DNA from: Chara braunii | Taxonomy: Eukaryota > Streptophyta > Charophyceae > Charales > Characeae | NCBI GenBank assembly: GCA_003427395.1 | Contig: BFEA01000307.1 | Location: forward strand, 1,251,444 to 1,280,043 | DNA length: 28,600 nt | Direction: 5' to 3' | In this document: positions 1 to 9,023 of the stretch, in pieces | Layout: every line of letters begins with the position of its first letter | Position numbering within the stretch: the first letter of the stretch is position 1 | Notes under the pieces: model-generated | Told to the model about the DNA's origin: nothing | The model's database searches: none | What the model saw: only the letters and a program-made list of their open reading frames with translations | Position numbers and translations under genes: made by a program

Positions 1-121
1 AAAAAAAAAAAAAAAATCAAATGTGTTTGAGGCGTTCAGCCAATAGGGTGCTGCCACGATCCAGATTCTCGGTTGTAACGTCTCTCTACCCATGTGCCCG
101 CTCCTCTCCGTGAAACGCGGA

Positions 122-172
122 TTCCTTTTGCCCAAGGGACCTCGTGAGGTGAGGTCCCTTGGGCAAAAGGAA
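122..172. repeat. Perfect 22-bp inverted repeat (hairpin)
   Basis: Positions 122-143 are the exact reverse complement of 151-172, with a 7-nt loop (144-150). The stem is G+C/A+T mixed and not low complexity, so chance is unlikely. It lies in otherwise featureless DNA. It may be a small foldback element or a remnant of inverted duplication; no function can be assigned. Confidence 0.9.
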
Positions 173-429
173 GAAATGGCTGGGGAATCCTCGGAGCCCA
201 AGGAATTTTTCCTTCGGAGTGTTCGGAGTGTTTTCACTTTTTTTTTTTTCCGACTGCATCCCCGAGGATAGGTGGAACGAACAATTCCTCGGGGAATTTA
301 CGCGCCCGAGGAGTGTTGAACGAGCCCCCTGGGGCCTGTCAGCTGAATGATGATATCTTCTTCTTCTTCTTTTTTTTTATTTTTTTCCCCAAAGGCAACC
401 TTGCCCAGAAAAAAGAATCCAATGTAATT

Positions 430-609
430 AGAAAAAAAAGAAAGTGCCTGTATGTAGACGTTTTTCTAACTGTGCGGGTCTGTTGTGTCATCTGCAGTGT
501 GCCCTTCGCAAAGTTGCTCATATGTACACCACAGGCTTCATGAACTTCAATAAAACTAGTGCCGACTTCCAAGTGAATGTTCTTGCGAAAAAAAAAAAAA
601 AAAAAAAAA
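430..609 (+). pseudogene. Probable 3' end of a processed retrocopy with poly(A) tail
   Basis: A canonical AATAAA polyadenylation signal at 549-554 is followed 33 nt later by a run of 22 A (588-609). That spacing is typical of a cleaved and polyadenylated mRNA, which suggests an mRNA-derived insertion. The upstream sequence has no recognisable coding frame and could be 3' UTR. The left boundary is not visible, and I did not find target-site duplications. A chance AATAAA before a generic A-run is the alternative. Confidence 0.45.
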
Positions 610-654
610 GAGGACTATATTATCATCCACTAATAATATGATAGCTGGCTAGGT

Positions 655-745
655 TGTTTTTCCGGGCGCCCGGGCACCCAACTTGTGCCCGGATACCCGC
701 CCAGATGCCCGGCCGGGCAAGACCCCCGGACAGGGTTCCGGGCAG
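655..745. repeat. CCCGG-rich short-palindrome island
   Basis: This stretch repeatedly uses CCCGG/CCGGG and GCCCGGC units and stands out from the AT-rich surroundings. A second, shorter island of the same character is at 1051-1073. The two may be pieces of one dispersed repeat. No gene is visible. Confidence 0.45.
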
Positions 746-1102
746 CCCCAGCGCAAAAAAAAAAAACAAAAAAAAAAACGAAAGTCGAAAAATTCCAGAA
801 AAAAATGTGTTGTGTAGAATTGCAATACAAACAGCTTTTGGCTGAGGGTCACATCAGAATTCCTCACCGAATTGGAGATAAAAAAGAAAATGACAAAATC
901 ACACTAAAGGACCCCCCTTTAACCCCTTTTAGCCCCTTTAAAAATAATTTATACCCCCTTCCGCCCCTTGACAGCCAACTCTGAAAAAATGAAATGAGCC
1001 CGGATTTGGGGTCCTCTGAGAAAGCGCACAAAGGTATAAGATATATATATACGCCCGGGTGCCCGGCCGGGCATAAAAAACTTCCTAGATAGCTGGTACA
1101 TG

Positions 1103-1525
1103 AACCACCGCTACATGACCCCAGCCAAGTTTAGAATCCGATTGAGCCTCTCCTGAATTTTTGGAGGCTCGGGACAGGACATCCAAAGGGCCAGTGGTAA
1201 AGCACATTGCCCCGAACCGTGGGGCGGCTTCAGCCGAGTACAACGTACGATCATTATTGCTGCATCTGGACTCGAACGTGGCCCAAGTACAGCTATAATG
1301 ACCCTACGTTGGATTCGGTAGGTAGGCCCACCCCTGAACTGGTGTACCAAATTGGCTAATACTAGAAGGTTGATGCTAAGTGTGTCCCCAATTTGCAGAG
1401 AAATTCATTATTGGCATATTTTTTTGACCTATACAAACAAAAATAAACAGATGCCCAAACCCTGTCCTGAGTCCCCTAACTTTTCGGAGAGGCTCCATTC
1501 GAATTCTCCGGATGTACTGGTGGTT
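1103..1525. mobile_element. Foldback/MITE-like element with long imperfect terminal inverted repeats
   Basis: The left end (1103-1178) and right end (1461-1525) align as inverted repeats over about 65-76 nt with scattered mismatches and one indel. Matching landmarks are AACCACC/GGTGGTT at the outer edge, GAGCCTCTCC/GGAGAGGCTC in the middle and GGGACAGG/CCTGTCCT at the inner edge. On the minus strand near 1271-1287 lies a good RNA polymerase III B-box-like string (GTTCGAGTCC), so a tRNA-related origin is possible. There is no transposase frame, so the element would be non-autonomous. An A-run (1529-1552) follows directly. Target-site duplications were not identified. Confidence 0.6.
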
Positions 1526-1669
1526 AATAAAAAAAAAAAAAAAAAAAAAAAAGCTAAGTTGTGGCTGGACTTTCCTTGGAGCATAGGCCAGGCGGAGTAC
1601 GAATGGAGCTGGGTAAGGCCGGGTCTAGGTGTTGGGGGCTTTTGAGCTACAGGATGGGTAATGTGTGCG

Positions 1670-1718
1670 AAGAACGTGTTCCCGGCGGAAGTTATCGGTT
1701 CAAGTCCGATCGTCTCCA
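1670..1718 (+). pseudogene. 3' half of a class II (Leu-like) organellar tRNA
   Basis: A long variable arm (TTCC-CGGC-GGAA at 1679-1690), a perfect T arm (ATCGG-TTCAAGT-CCGAT) and a 3' acceptor strand ending in discriminator A at 1718 are visible. The complementary 5' acceptor strand (expected GGAGACG) and anticodon are missing, so the tRNA is truncated. The discriminator A with a variable arm fits Leu or Tyr; Leu is a guess. It lies 12 nt upstream of an organellar-type tRNA-Thr, so both probably came in as one fragment of organelle DNA. Confidence 0.5.
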
Positions 1719-1730
1719 ATTTCCCCGTGA

Positions 1731-1802
1731 GCCCACGTAGCTCAGGTGGTAGAGCATTCCCTTGGTAAGGGAAAGGCCTCCGGTTCCAGGTCCGGGTAGA
1801 AC
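1731..1802 (+). tRNA. trnT-GGU: tRNA-Thr(GGU), organellar origin, decayed 3' end
   Basis: The 5' acceptor strand GCCCACG, a D arm, and a perfect anticodon stem TTCCC/GGGAA around loop TTGGTAA give anticodon GGT. The T loop carries an extra base compared with the usual TTCRANNC, and the 3' acceptor strand no longer pairs with GCCCACG. It is therefore probably a dead copy. GGU threonine tRNAs belong to organelles and bacteria, while nuclear eukaryotic genes use other Thr anticodons. This marks a small organelle-derived (probably mitochondrial) insertion. Confidence 0.75.
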
Positions 1803-1805
1803 GAT

Positions 1806-2240
1806 TTATGCACACCTCCGTTGCTTGGGTAGGCGTGAAACGACAATCAAATTTGCGAGCTCTTGGCCCCCATGTCTCCCACCTGCACCTCGTCCCCCTG
1901 CCCACTCCTCCCTGGATACGCATTTCATCAAGTGGGTGCGCTGCTGAGCCACGTACGCTGACGACTCCTGCTGGGCAAGCAAGCGGGGGAAGCCTGGCGG
2001 GCTTGGTTATGTCGGTCGCGATAGAACAGCCATACGGGAGGAGGACCACATTGACGTCAGAAAGCAATTTGCTGGAGCTAACTAACCAGCTCTGAGTTGA
2101 CCAGATTCTGATAGGAAGAAGAAGGTTGATGTTGGTTGCAATGAAGCCCCGATGCAAAGTATGTTGAAGACTTGAAGAGGGAGCTGCAGCCACGTACCAT
2201 GTATTCATTCAAAATGAATGTTGATGGATGGCGAAGTGGT
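1806..2240. other. Non-coding stretch, no gene recognised
   Basis: Open frames here are short and show no family signature. The sequence after the tRNA-Thr might still be organelle-derived, but I cannot identify any gene in it. Confidence 0.4.
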
Positions 2241-2244
2241 GGAA

Positions 2245-2355
2245 CTACCGTCTTCACCCGAATAGAACGCCCGGTACTTATGGCCGTACCTGGGCTGAAA
2301 GTTGTGCGAAATACAGCTATAATGACCGGGCGTTCTATTCGGGTGAAGACGGTAG
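2245..2355. mobile_element. Foldback element: perfect 31-bp inverted repeat with 49-nt loop
   Basis: Positions 2245-2275 and 2325-2355 are exact reverse complements. The loop's right end and the right arm resemble part of the 1103-1525 element: both share a string ending CAGCTATAATGACC, then a matching CGTT..ATTCGG and GGCCC in the same order (about 1291-1330 and 2314-2359). A common repeat family is likely. The perfect arms point to a recent or gene-converted structure. A second 9-bp stem (2359-2367 with 2388-2396) follows immediately. Confidence 0.8.
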
Positions 2356-2399
2356 GCCCTGAGAAGAGAAGGGGAAATAGTGTAGTGTCTTCTCAGAAT

Positions 2400-3270
2400 A
2401 GGTAATACATTTCTGGAGCAGGGAGGTATCTTTGTGATACTACCAGTTTTAAGACCGACTCAGCTGTTAGGGAGAGGGACACAGGTGGTTATTACCCTTT
2501 TACCGCGCCCACACGCCAGGACCCGGGTGCAGTCCTTCACAGCTGCAATTGTATTTCGCTTCTGATGCGATTGACCAGGTGAGCTGTACGGACAGGGCTT
2601 CTGAGCAGGGTTTTGAATGAATGGAAAACTCAATTTTAGAGGTTTTGCAGCTCTTGCTTGTCTTGTTGTAAAACTTCTTTCTTTTTCTTTTCTTTTTTTT
2701 TTTTTTTTCCTTTTTTTTTTTTCTGTTTAAGCACTAGGAAACATGTTGTTGCCAAGCTCCCAGCGCCAAGGCCCACGTAAACCACCAGCACTTGGCCCAT
2801 ATATTGGCAGTGGGCCCTTGTCGTACGCGCGCTGCAACTTTCGGGGCCTTCGCAGCCGTTGGTTAATGTCATCAGTGACCCTCGCCGGTTCGTTTCTTGG
2901 CGCGCACGCAGGGCATTTCCGGGGTCGGAGAAAAGTCTCTCGGAAGTACTGGTGGTTTGACCGGATTCTCCATTTCCAGCCATAGATTACGGAGATCAAC
3001 AGCCAGAAATGAAGAATCCGGTGAAATGGCACAAGACCCCTGACTGATTGCATTCGTTGCTTGGATTGTTCACCGGATGATATTACACAGAGTTCCATGA
3101 TTTACGGCTCCAGGGACTTCGGTCTCAGGGGTTCTTCAAGATACCATCGCGCACCATGACAAGATCCTTCGATATACCGTAGCGGAGAAGGGAAGTGTGT
3201 GGACAACTAAGTGGGCGTTGAGTCGTAGAAAATATGGGGAATCAATCATCAGGAGCAAGGGAAAAACAAG
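2400..3270. other. Non-coding DNA with local hairpins and T-rich tract
   Basis: I recognise no gene. A T-rich tract lies at about 2680-2725. Near 2767-2820 two upstream arms (2767-2776 and 2794-2799) can both pair with one downstream arm (810-820 of the same kilobase, i.e. 2810-2820), giving alternative hairpins with stems of 6 bp or of 10 bp with one bulge. A poly(T) tract at 3273-3301 closes the stretch and is the tail of the next element. Confidence 0.5.
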
Positions 3271-3272
3271 TG

Positions 3273-3790
3273 TTTTTTTTTTTTGTTTTTTTTTTTTTTT
3301 TGGGACAAGTGCTCCAGTCTATTCATGGGGAGCAACACGTGCTGGGAACCGGGCCCAGCGTCCCATATAGAATTATACAAATGATTTGAACTACCAGGGC
3401 CATTACCTGGCTTCGGCTAAAGATTCTACAAAATTTAGGAAAAACATGGATAACTGCTAACCTATTGCTAGGCTACTCAAGCAGCACTTACTAAGTCAAA
3501 ACGGAAAGCCACAGAAGCCCTTTGAATGCTCAGAACCCCTGGAAAATCCCCAGCAAAACATTCTAAGAATCTCTAACACTGTCTTATTCCCTGCCGAGCT
3601 TTCCCAGGCCTCATGCCCCCATCCTGCTAGGTTACAGGGCAACACAACTCACCCCAGCTCCGGCCAGCATCGTACCGACAGTTTCCCTTGGAATGCCCGG
3701 CCCAAGGCATCCCCAGATCTCTCTACCAGGCCTCAGGCTCCTGCTATCAACAGGTTACAGGGCAACCCCCCAGCTCCGGTCAGCGTCGTT
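3273..3790 (-). mobile_element. Interspersed poly(A)-tailed repeat, copy A
   Basis: Read on the minus strand, the element ends in a poly(A) tract (poly(T) at 3273-3301 on plus). It shares two strongly conserved blocks with the copy at 14.63-15.2 kb: 3303-3362, including a GCTGGG..CCCAGC hairpin, and 3393-3425. The part up to 3790 also matches: both copies contain a tandemly doubled unit of about 120 bp with the landmarks AGGTTACAG, CTCCGG and CCAGC (here about 3610-3727 and 3728-3790). No open frame is conserved, so it is probably a SINE-like non-autonomous retroelement. Confidence 0.7.
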
Positions 3791-3841
3791 CTGGCATTAA
3801 AGGAATGTAAGAAAGAGTAGGAGAAAGGGGGAAGGTTTCAG

Positions 3842-4189
3842 GTGGTGAAGCTTATACAGGGTAAATTTGGATTAACTAAGGATAAGAGGGTGTTGATTCG
3901 GCTACTGACTGTGCCATGGACGGTGCAAAGCTTGTACAAATTGTTCTTGGACGAGTTGGTTCGGTTGTTCCAAACAGTAAGAACGTTCTCAAAGAAAGCG
4001 ACTAGCGTACTGACCTTGGCGTGGAAGACAACGTCGGCCCGTGATACCGCCGACAGAGCTGTGGGGAGGTGGGAGGGACATCATCTGCCTTTTGAGTGGG
4101 CGTGCGGTGAGTATACATGGAACATTTGGGAAAGCACATCGCGGCCGGCCAGTGACATCTTGAGGAGACTATGTAAAGGAAACTTATGA
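3842..4189 (+). CDS. Unrecognised 115-codon open frame
   Basis: The frame runs from ATG to TGA and is rich in Leu/Val/Lys/Arg. I see no motif, signal or family resemblance. It runs into a 68-bp tandem duplication at its 3' end, and its neighbours are repeats. It may be non-coding chance or a decayed repeat-encoded fragment. Nothing supports expression. Confidence 0.12.
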   Translation: MVKLIQGKFGLTKDKRVLIRLLTVPWTVQSLYKLFLDELVRLFQTVRTFSKKATSVLTLAWKTTSARDTADRAVGRWEGHHLPFEWACGEYTWNIWESTSRPASDILRRLCKGNL

Positions 4190-4268
4190 CTGTACGTCGG
4201 AGCACATCGCGGGCGGCCTGCGACATCTTCAGGAGACTATGTAAAGGAAACCGGTGAGTGTACGTTTG
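4133..4268. repeat. 68-bp tandem duplication
   Basis: Unit 1 (4133-4200) and unit 2 (4201-4268) align end to end, with the shared core GAGACTATGTAAAGGAAAC and a shared start AGCACATCGCG. More diverged relatives of the unit's end (GTGAGTRTACRT) recur near 4107, 4509 and 4696, so this is the best-preserved part of a decayed tandem array. Confidence 0.75.
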
Positions 4269-4299
4269 TTTGCAAGATAGTAGGAGTAGTGAAAACGAT

Positions 4300-5165
4300 G
4301 AGGGCTGGGAGTGAATAGGAGGAAAAGGGGGAAGGGGGAGATTGGTGAAGGGATTCGAGAAGCGGAAGGTTGGCGGGGAGGTGATAGCGAATCGAGTGAT
4401 AAGAAGGTTGGCGGGGGGGCGATAGCGAATAGTCAAGGACAAGGTGTTGATGGGCCAGCGCCATCACTGAGTGATCCGGATGTTACCTGGCGCTTAAGTG
4501 GGTGAGCGGCAAGTGTATGTGGATCGGTGAGATAACAGGTTGCGGGAGGGGGAGGGACCTGTGATCAGAGAAGGGGAGGGCTTCTGGGCGGGGAGGGGGG
4601 GTTGTAGGCTTCGCGAGCAATCCAGGAAGGGGAGGATAGATGGGGAGGACACATCGAATATGTGCCATCGCTGAGGACAAGGCGACAGGGTCAGGGTGAG
4701 TACACGTGTATCGGCAGGACAGTGCATCGCGAGCGGGTGATCTAAAAGAAAAAAGACTGGTGAGAGGTGAGGGCCTTCGGGGGAGAATTACGCCGAGAAA
4801 GGGAGGGTAGATGAGGGATATTGGAGGGGAAGGGGAGACAGGGAGGAGGGTGGGGAGGGTATAGGAGGAAAAAGGGGATCATGGCCAGCAATTGAAGGAA
4901 AGGATAAAGGGAGGAGAGGGGGAGGAGAGTAGGGGAGGTGAGGATCTTCCGGGGACCGGGTAAGGGGAGACTCGTGGGTGGGACTAGCATCCCGAGAAGG
5001 GGAGGGCAGGATCGACCGAACAATAGAGGGGAGAAGGGAGTCGAACAAAAGGTGTGAGGGGAGGGCTGGTTGGTGAAGAGGGATAGCTGGTGAGCGAGGG
5101 ACAAAAAAGATTTTGGGGAGATACGGCAGTGAAGACAACAAATGCAACGGAAGCCGGTTGGAGAC
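4300..5165. repeat. Purine-biased G/A-rich tract
   Basis: For some 860 bases the plus strand is dominated by G and A (GGGGAGG, GGAGGAGG, GAAGGGG), with degenerate repeats of the neighbouring minisatellite. Long minus-strand open frames here are only the Pro/Ser/Leu-rich translation of this bias, not genes. Confidence 0.6.
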
Positions 5166-5179
5166 ACGGGGCGCGCCAG

Positions 5180-5570
5180 GTCAGTCCCCCAAAATCTGCA
5201 TTAATGAACTCAGAAATTGGGGTAAATACCTAAAAATCAGGTGCGTGACAATTGAAATAACTACAACAACAACAACAACGGAATAAGGAAAAACAAGGAA
5301 AACAATTAAATTATTAAACCTAATAAAAACAAAAGACACCGTGTAATAAATACCAGCAGAGAGTATTATGAGAGTATTAATAACAGACACATGCTGCATC
5401 ACCACCATGAGAACGACCAATAGAACACAACGTGCGCACAAAGATTAGATTCAATGTTGTTCTACAGCGGGGCGATGAGGCAACTGACGGACCAACACCT
5501 CCGTCATAAAAAAATGGTCGCAACAGAATCACGGCCTAAGTATTATTGTCCCCTCATCCGCTTTGCGGTC
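5180..5570. other. AT-rich non-coding stretch with short AAC microsatellite
   Basis: A short CAA/AAC repeat lies at about 5258-5279. No gene is recognised. Because a LINE ORF1 ATG follows at 5578, part of this may be LINE 5' UTR, but no boundary is visible. Confidence 0.4.
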
Positions 5571-5577
5571 AGAGAAG

Positions 5578-7395
5578 ATGGTGGGAGGTGTCCCACAGCA
5601 GGAGGAGGACATGGGGGTTCTGATGGAGGATGAGAGAGAGAGGGAACAATGACGAGGGATAGCTCCGGGGGAAGGGACTTCAGACCTGCCCGCTCAAGGG
5701 TCGAGCAGCCATCAGCCACAACTTACCTGGGCGGACAAGCTCAGGAACCCCCTCCAAGGCCAAGCCCTCACCACTCAATGGGGACGGGTTGCCACCTGCA
5801 CGAGCGTTCTTCATGGCCAAGTTTTTGCTCCCATCAGAAACGAGAGTGGTGAACCAAGGGGGCAACCAGTCCATGGTGAAGGCATATCCCGACCAAGGAA
5901 TAGCCAGCAAGGAGGACCCCTACACGAAACACGCAAATAATTGGGTGTTCCATGATGATGCAGCCTTTAAATCGGTTAACGATAAAGTCAAATGGATTGG
6001 CCGCCGGCTCGAAATCTTGAAAAACAGTGCCGACTTGGCCAGCGATCAGTTTTTTATTCAACCAGTCACGAGCACCTTGTTCACAATCCTTTCCATGTAT
6101 GAAGCTGACAAAAGGTTGATTGATGGCTGGAAGCGCCTCCGGTGTGAGCGGTCGGAGGTTCGAATATACCTGTGGGTGCCGCGGTGCAGGTTGGGACCGG
6201 AGGAGAGTAGGGCAAAACTGATGCAGGACTTCCACTGGGTGGAATTCCGCCATATCCCAGTGGAAATTTAGGCGGCCTTCGTATACGACTTTGGTTTGCT
6301 ATACGATATTGTTGCATTCATCGACCCTCTCCCCTCCTTTGTGGCAAAGAGGGATGATTACATGATGCTGCCCTGGACTTCCCCCAGGATCAGCCTTTCT
6401 CTCTTGATTTTGTGATTACATATCGAGTGGGGGGAAAGGAGTATATGATTCATACCGCCCACAAACTGCGCCCGTGGTGTCACAAGTGTAGAGCATATGA
6501 CCATTTGAGCACATAATATATTTGTCCGCTACATCCGCAGAAAGGGACGCGGGCAACAGGGAGATTGTTAAGGGACCCGTTCAAAGAAACTCACTGCCGC
6601 ACAGTGGACCCGGGGCATGAACGGTGGGTCTTTGTGGAAGACCATACTAAAGAGGGTTCCCCGGTGGGATGGATTTGGGAGGGAACAGGGGAGCCTAAGT
6701 GGGGGACACGTCCTGCGGATGCATGGGTTCCGGCGGCTCCAGTGGAAGAAAAAGTGCACGAGAAGGTGCAAGAAACGAAATTAAACCCCCTGAAACAGAT
6801 CTCTGAAGACTCGGGCTGGAGGAGTATGAGAAAGAAGGGAGGGAAAGGGACCTGGGTCCAAAAACAATAAGTAGAACCTGAACAGAAGCCGGTGGAGAAG
6901 GACAAACAAGAGATGACCCCCCGTGCCGCCCTCGGCCCGACTGCAATACGATACATGCAGGAGGAGGATGAAAAAAGGTCGGAAAGAAGCACAAGTCCCC
7001 CCTCGAAATTGACGGGAGGAGACGAGGGTGAGAAGGCAGGGTGATAGGGGATAAATGAAATGATGATGAGGATCGAGGTAACAAAAGATCCCCCTCAACA
7101 GCCGGGCTTGGAGAGTGGGGGGCAGGCGGAAGGGGGAGGAATGGGGGCGGAACCAGAACGACGGAGACCGGAGGACGAGGGGTGCAGGGGGAGGTTGACG
7201 GGAAGGTCGAAGGAAAGGAAGGGAATAGAAGCAGAGACGGAGCAGAGAAGAATTGAGGATGAGGGAGAGTCAGATGATGGAGATCAACCCCTTCCAGGCA
7301 GCCTTCGTCAAGGAGCCAATGGAAGTTGACCCCCTCCCGCAAAACTCGATTGCAGTACCCTATCAAAGGATCGAAGAGAAGGCGCTAACGCGAAG
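5578..7395 (+). pseudogene. LINE ORF1 protein pseudogene (zinc-knuckle nucleic-acid-binding protein), N-terminal part
   Basis: ORF1 of plant LINEs encodes an RNA-binding protein that packages the element's transcript. A frame opens at ATG 5578 and has an in-frame TGA at 5650. It then shifts frame near 5800 into a 160-codon stretch (5789-6271) and shifts again near 6390. A CCHC-type zinc knuckle follows with Cys codons at 6478 and 6487, His at 6502 and Cys at 6523 (spacing CX2CX4HX6C). The spacing is looser than the usual X4, and a TAA at 6514 falls inside the motif. The C-terminal part (6565-6870, then about 7030-7390) is Glu/Arg/Gly-rich low-complexity sequence, common in ORF1 tails. At least two frameshifts and several stops make it non-functional. 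The following DNA is mitochondrial, so the frame appears cut there. Confidence 0.65.
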
Positions 7396-7441
7396 TTCTG
7401 AATCTTAATTGGGGAATACAACCTTGTAAGATTTACTTGGA

Positions 7442-7475
7442 AAGCCGTATGCAATGAAAGTTGCACGTACGCTTC
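7442..7475 (+). ncRNA. Group II intron domain V (mutated)
   Basis: The 34-nt hairpin has the standard domain V layout: an AGCCGTAT lower stem, a GAAA tetraloop and the returning GCACGTAC strand. Two changes from consensus lie at the lower stem (expected GAGCCG and CGGTTC). Domain V is the catalytic heart of group II introns. The rest of this intron was not delimited, though its 3' end should lie within about 50 nt downstream. Origin is most likely mitochondrial. Confidence 0.8.
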
Positions 7476-7717
7476 GGAGGAGAGAAAAAACAAAGCATTT
7501 CGAATTTTGTGACATCCAGCGTCAACAGCACCTGAAGCGCAATCTGCGTTCTCGTCCAACCTGACAGTTGGAATCCCATTTCGGGATGAGAGCATTTGGT
7601 GGAACCGGTGAACCATTCAGGTCGAATGGGACAGAGGGCTCGTAGTACCTAACTAAGTGAATAGACGGACGGGAAGGAGCCTAAATCGACGGACTTGAGT
7701 TAGTCCGTGGCACACTT

Positions 7718-7743
7718 GCTTTTAACCACTCGGCCACTCTCCC
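7718..7743 (-). pseudogene. 5' half of tRNA-Tyr-like mitochondrial tRNA
   Basis: The minus strand reads GGGAGAGTGGCCGAGTGG and onward, matching the acceptor and D arm of plant mitochondrial trnY(GUA). The tRNA similarity stops before the anticodon. The next minus-strand bases, from 7715 downward, begin GTGTG, the 5' consensus (GUGYG) of group II introns. This could be an intron-split tRNA, or simply a breakpoint in the scrambled insertion. The 3' half of the tRNA was not found. Confidence 0.5.
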
Positions 7744-7753
7744 GAAGAATTCA

Positions 7754-7826
7754 GCATCCTACAGGATTTGAACCTGTGACCTTCAACTTAGAAGGTTCTT
7801 GCTCTATCCAGCTGAGCTAAGAATGC
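7754..7826 (-). tRNA. trnR-UCU: tRNA-Arg(UCU), mitochondrial type
   Basis: The full 73-nt cloverleaf is present on the minus strand: acceptor GCATTCT/AGGATGC with one G-U pair, D stem GCTC/GAGC, anticodon loop CTTCTAA (anticodon TCT) and T arm ACAGG/CCTGT with a TTCAAAT loop. The anticodon stem has two mismatches at its outer end, one of them a G-G clash, suggesting decay after transfer. It resembles mitochondrial trnR(UCU) of bryophytes and charophytes. A copy inside a nuclear insertion is unlikely to serve mitochondria. Confidence 0.85.
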
Positions 7827-7941
7827 AACTCACCCAAAAGAGTCAACGCAACCGCCACAACAAAACAAGCAACTTATTTTATTTATGTATGCGCCCATCC
7901 ACGCGTCCCCCCGGACGCGGGGGTGGGGTTAGTGTCTTATA

Positions 7942-7975
7942 GAGTCGTGTGATGGGCGACCATCTCGCACAGTTC
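7942..7975 (+). ncRNA. Second group II intron domain V (mutated)
   Basis: A 34-nt hairpin has a GCGA tetraloop (ATGG-GCGA-CCAT) and the paired GTGT/GCAC strand. Compared with the common mitochondrial form, GAGCCG has become GAGTCG and CGGTTC has become CAGTTC, producing a C-A mismatch. The second change is what CpG deamination would give. Conserved sequence continues (GGAGAGCACTT), and an 88-codon open frame (7949-8215) overlaps it but matches no gene I recognise. Confidence 0.8.
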
Positions 7976-8402
7976 GGAGAGCACTTGTTACGACCATCTA
8001 GGCTCGACTCTTTCTTCGAGCCTAGCGGTGGAACTCTTGACTCTATTCGTGTTTTAAAGAAATTATGTACCCGTAAAAAATGGTCGGGAAATCCTGACCT
8101 TACGGGTACCACCCTTGAGTTAGTTTTGTTGTTTCTGAAGCAAGTCCCTGGTGGAATGGAACTCTGTATAAGATCATCTGACGAACAATCCGAGATAAAC
8201 GAATTCTCAAACTAATCCGCTCTGGACTACAAGCTTTTTTTCATATGCCACACGGAGAGATTGAAGAGGCGACCATAGGCGCCGCCAGGCGGCGGCCCTT
8301 CGACCTTAGTCCCCTACTATCAAATATATACCTTATTTTTTCATTCTTAGCATTTTTGTTGCATTAGCCTACAAAAAAAATAATCTATCTTTTTTTTTTT
8401 CA

Positions 8403-8531
8403 CTTTACTTTCTCGATTGGATTCCGGGCTCGATTTGGTTCAGTATAAAGGCCGAATGCTTAATGTTTTTATATATTTGGATTCGTGCAACATTTCCACG
8501 ATATCGTTATGATCAATCAATGAGACTTGGC
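8403..8531 (+). pseudogene. nad1: nad1 exon fragment (NADH dehydrogenase subunit 1)
   Basis: NAD1 is a membrane subunit of respiratory complex I. Forty-three codons in one frame translate to the typical C-terminal region: an [10 protein letters not shown] stretch, then a hydrophobic segment, then [13 protein letters not shown] and MRLG. The match ends abruptly after MRLG, where the normal protein continues with Trp and another membrane helix; the following frame reaches TGA at 8564. The break may be an exon-intron border, since plant nad1 is split by group II introns, or an insertion breakpoint. The T-run at 8388-8400 marks the left limit. It is non-functional here. Confidence 0.8.
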
Positions 8532-9023
8532 ACTACTACTCCTTTGCGGCTCCCCTGGCGGGCCTGAGTCGTATTATACACTTATTGTGGTCTTCATGTG
8601 GTCTTACGTTATCAACTAAATACAAACTTGTACACTATCGGTCACTGAGAAATACTTGAGCTCTAGTTCCAAGTTTGAATTTTGCTGCGTACATTTTGGC
8701 CAGAGAGTGGCGTAAAATAGTGGAAAAATACCACATGACTGTTCAGTGCGTGTTGGAACCACTCGTTCAATCCTCTTAGAATAACATTAATCATAAAGTT
8801 AGTTTCACTTTGAGGAAAGTGCAAAGTAAGAAAAACAGACTACTTTCTTGACTTTAATGAACGGCAAAATAACAACAATTATGTTTGAATTTCAATGTTG
8901 TTATTTGTTTCTTTGATGGCTGGAAGTTCTTCAAAGGTATGAAAAGCTGGAGGACTTTGTACCATCCATTCAAGTGTAGTTGAATTTGGCTCAACTGCCC
9001 AAGGCGCTTGCAGAGCGCGCACT

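Noticed and set aside
1429-2208. 259-codon minus-strand open frame
   Set aside because: It runs antisense through the tRNA-Thr and tRNA fragment and begins in an A-tract; its residues are a reverse reading of tRNA sequence, not a protein family.
3303-3425. U2 snRNA-like sequence (GGCTTCGGCTAAAGAT)
   Set aside because: Only this short string resembles U2; branch-site recognition and Sm sequences are absent, and the two copies behave as a poly(A)-tailed repeat.
4742-5167. Overlapping minus-strand Pro/Ser/Leu-rich frames
   Set aside because: They arise from the purine-biased plus strand; no domain.
6695-7366. 223-codon minus-strand open frame
   Set aside because: It is antisense to the Glu/Arg-rich LINE ORF1 tail; Ser/Pro-rich by composition.
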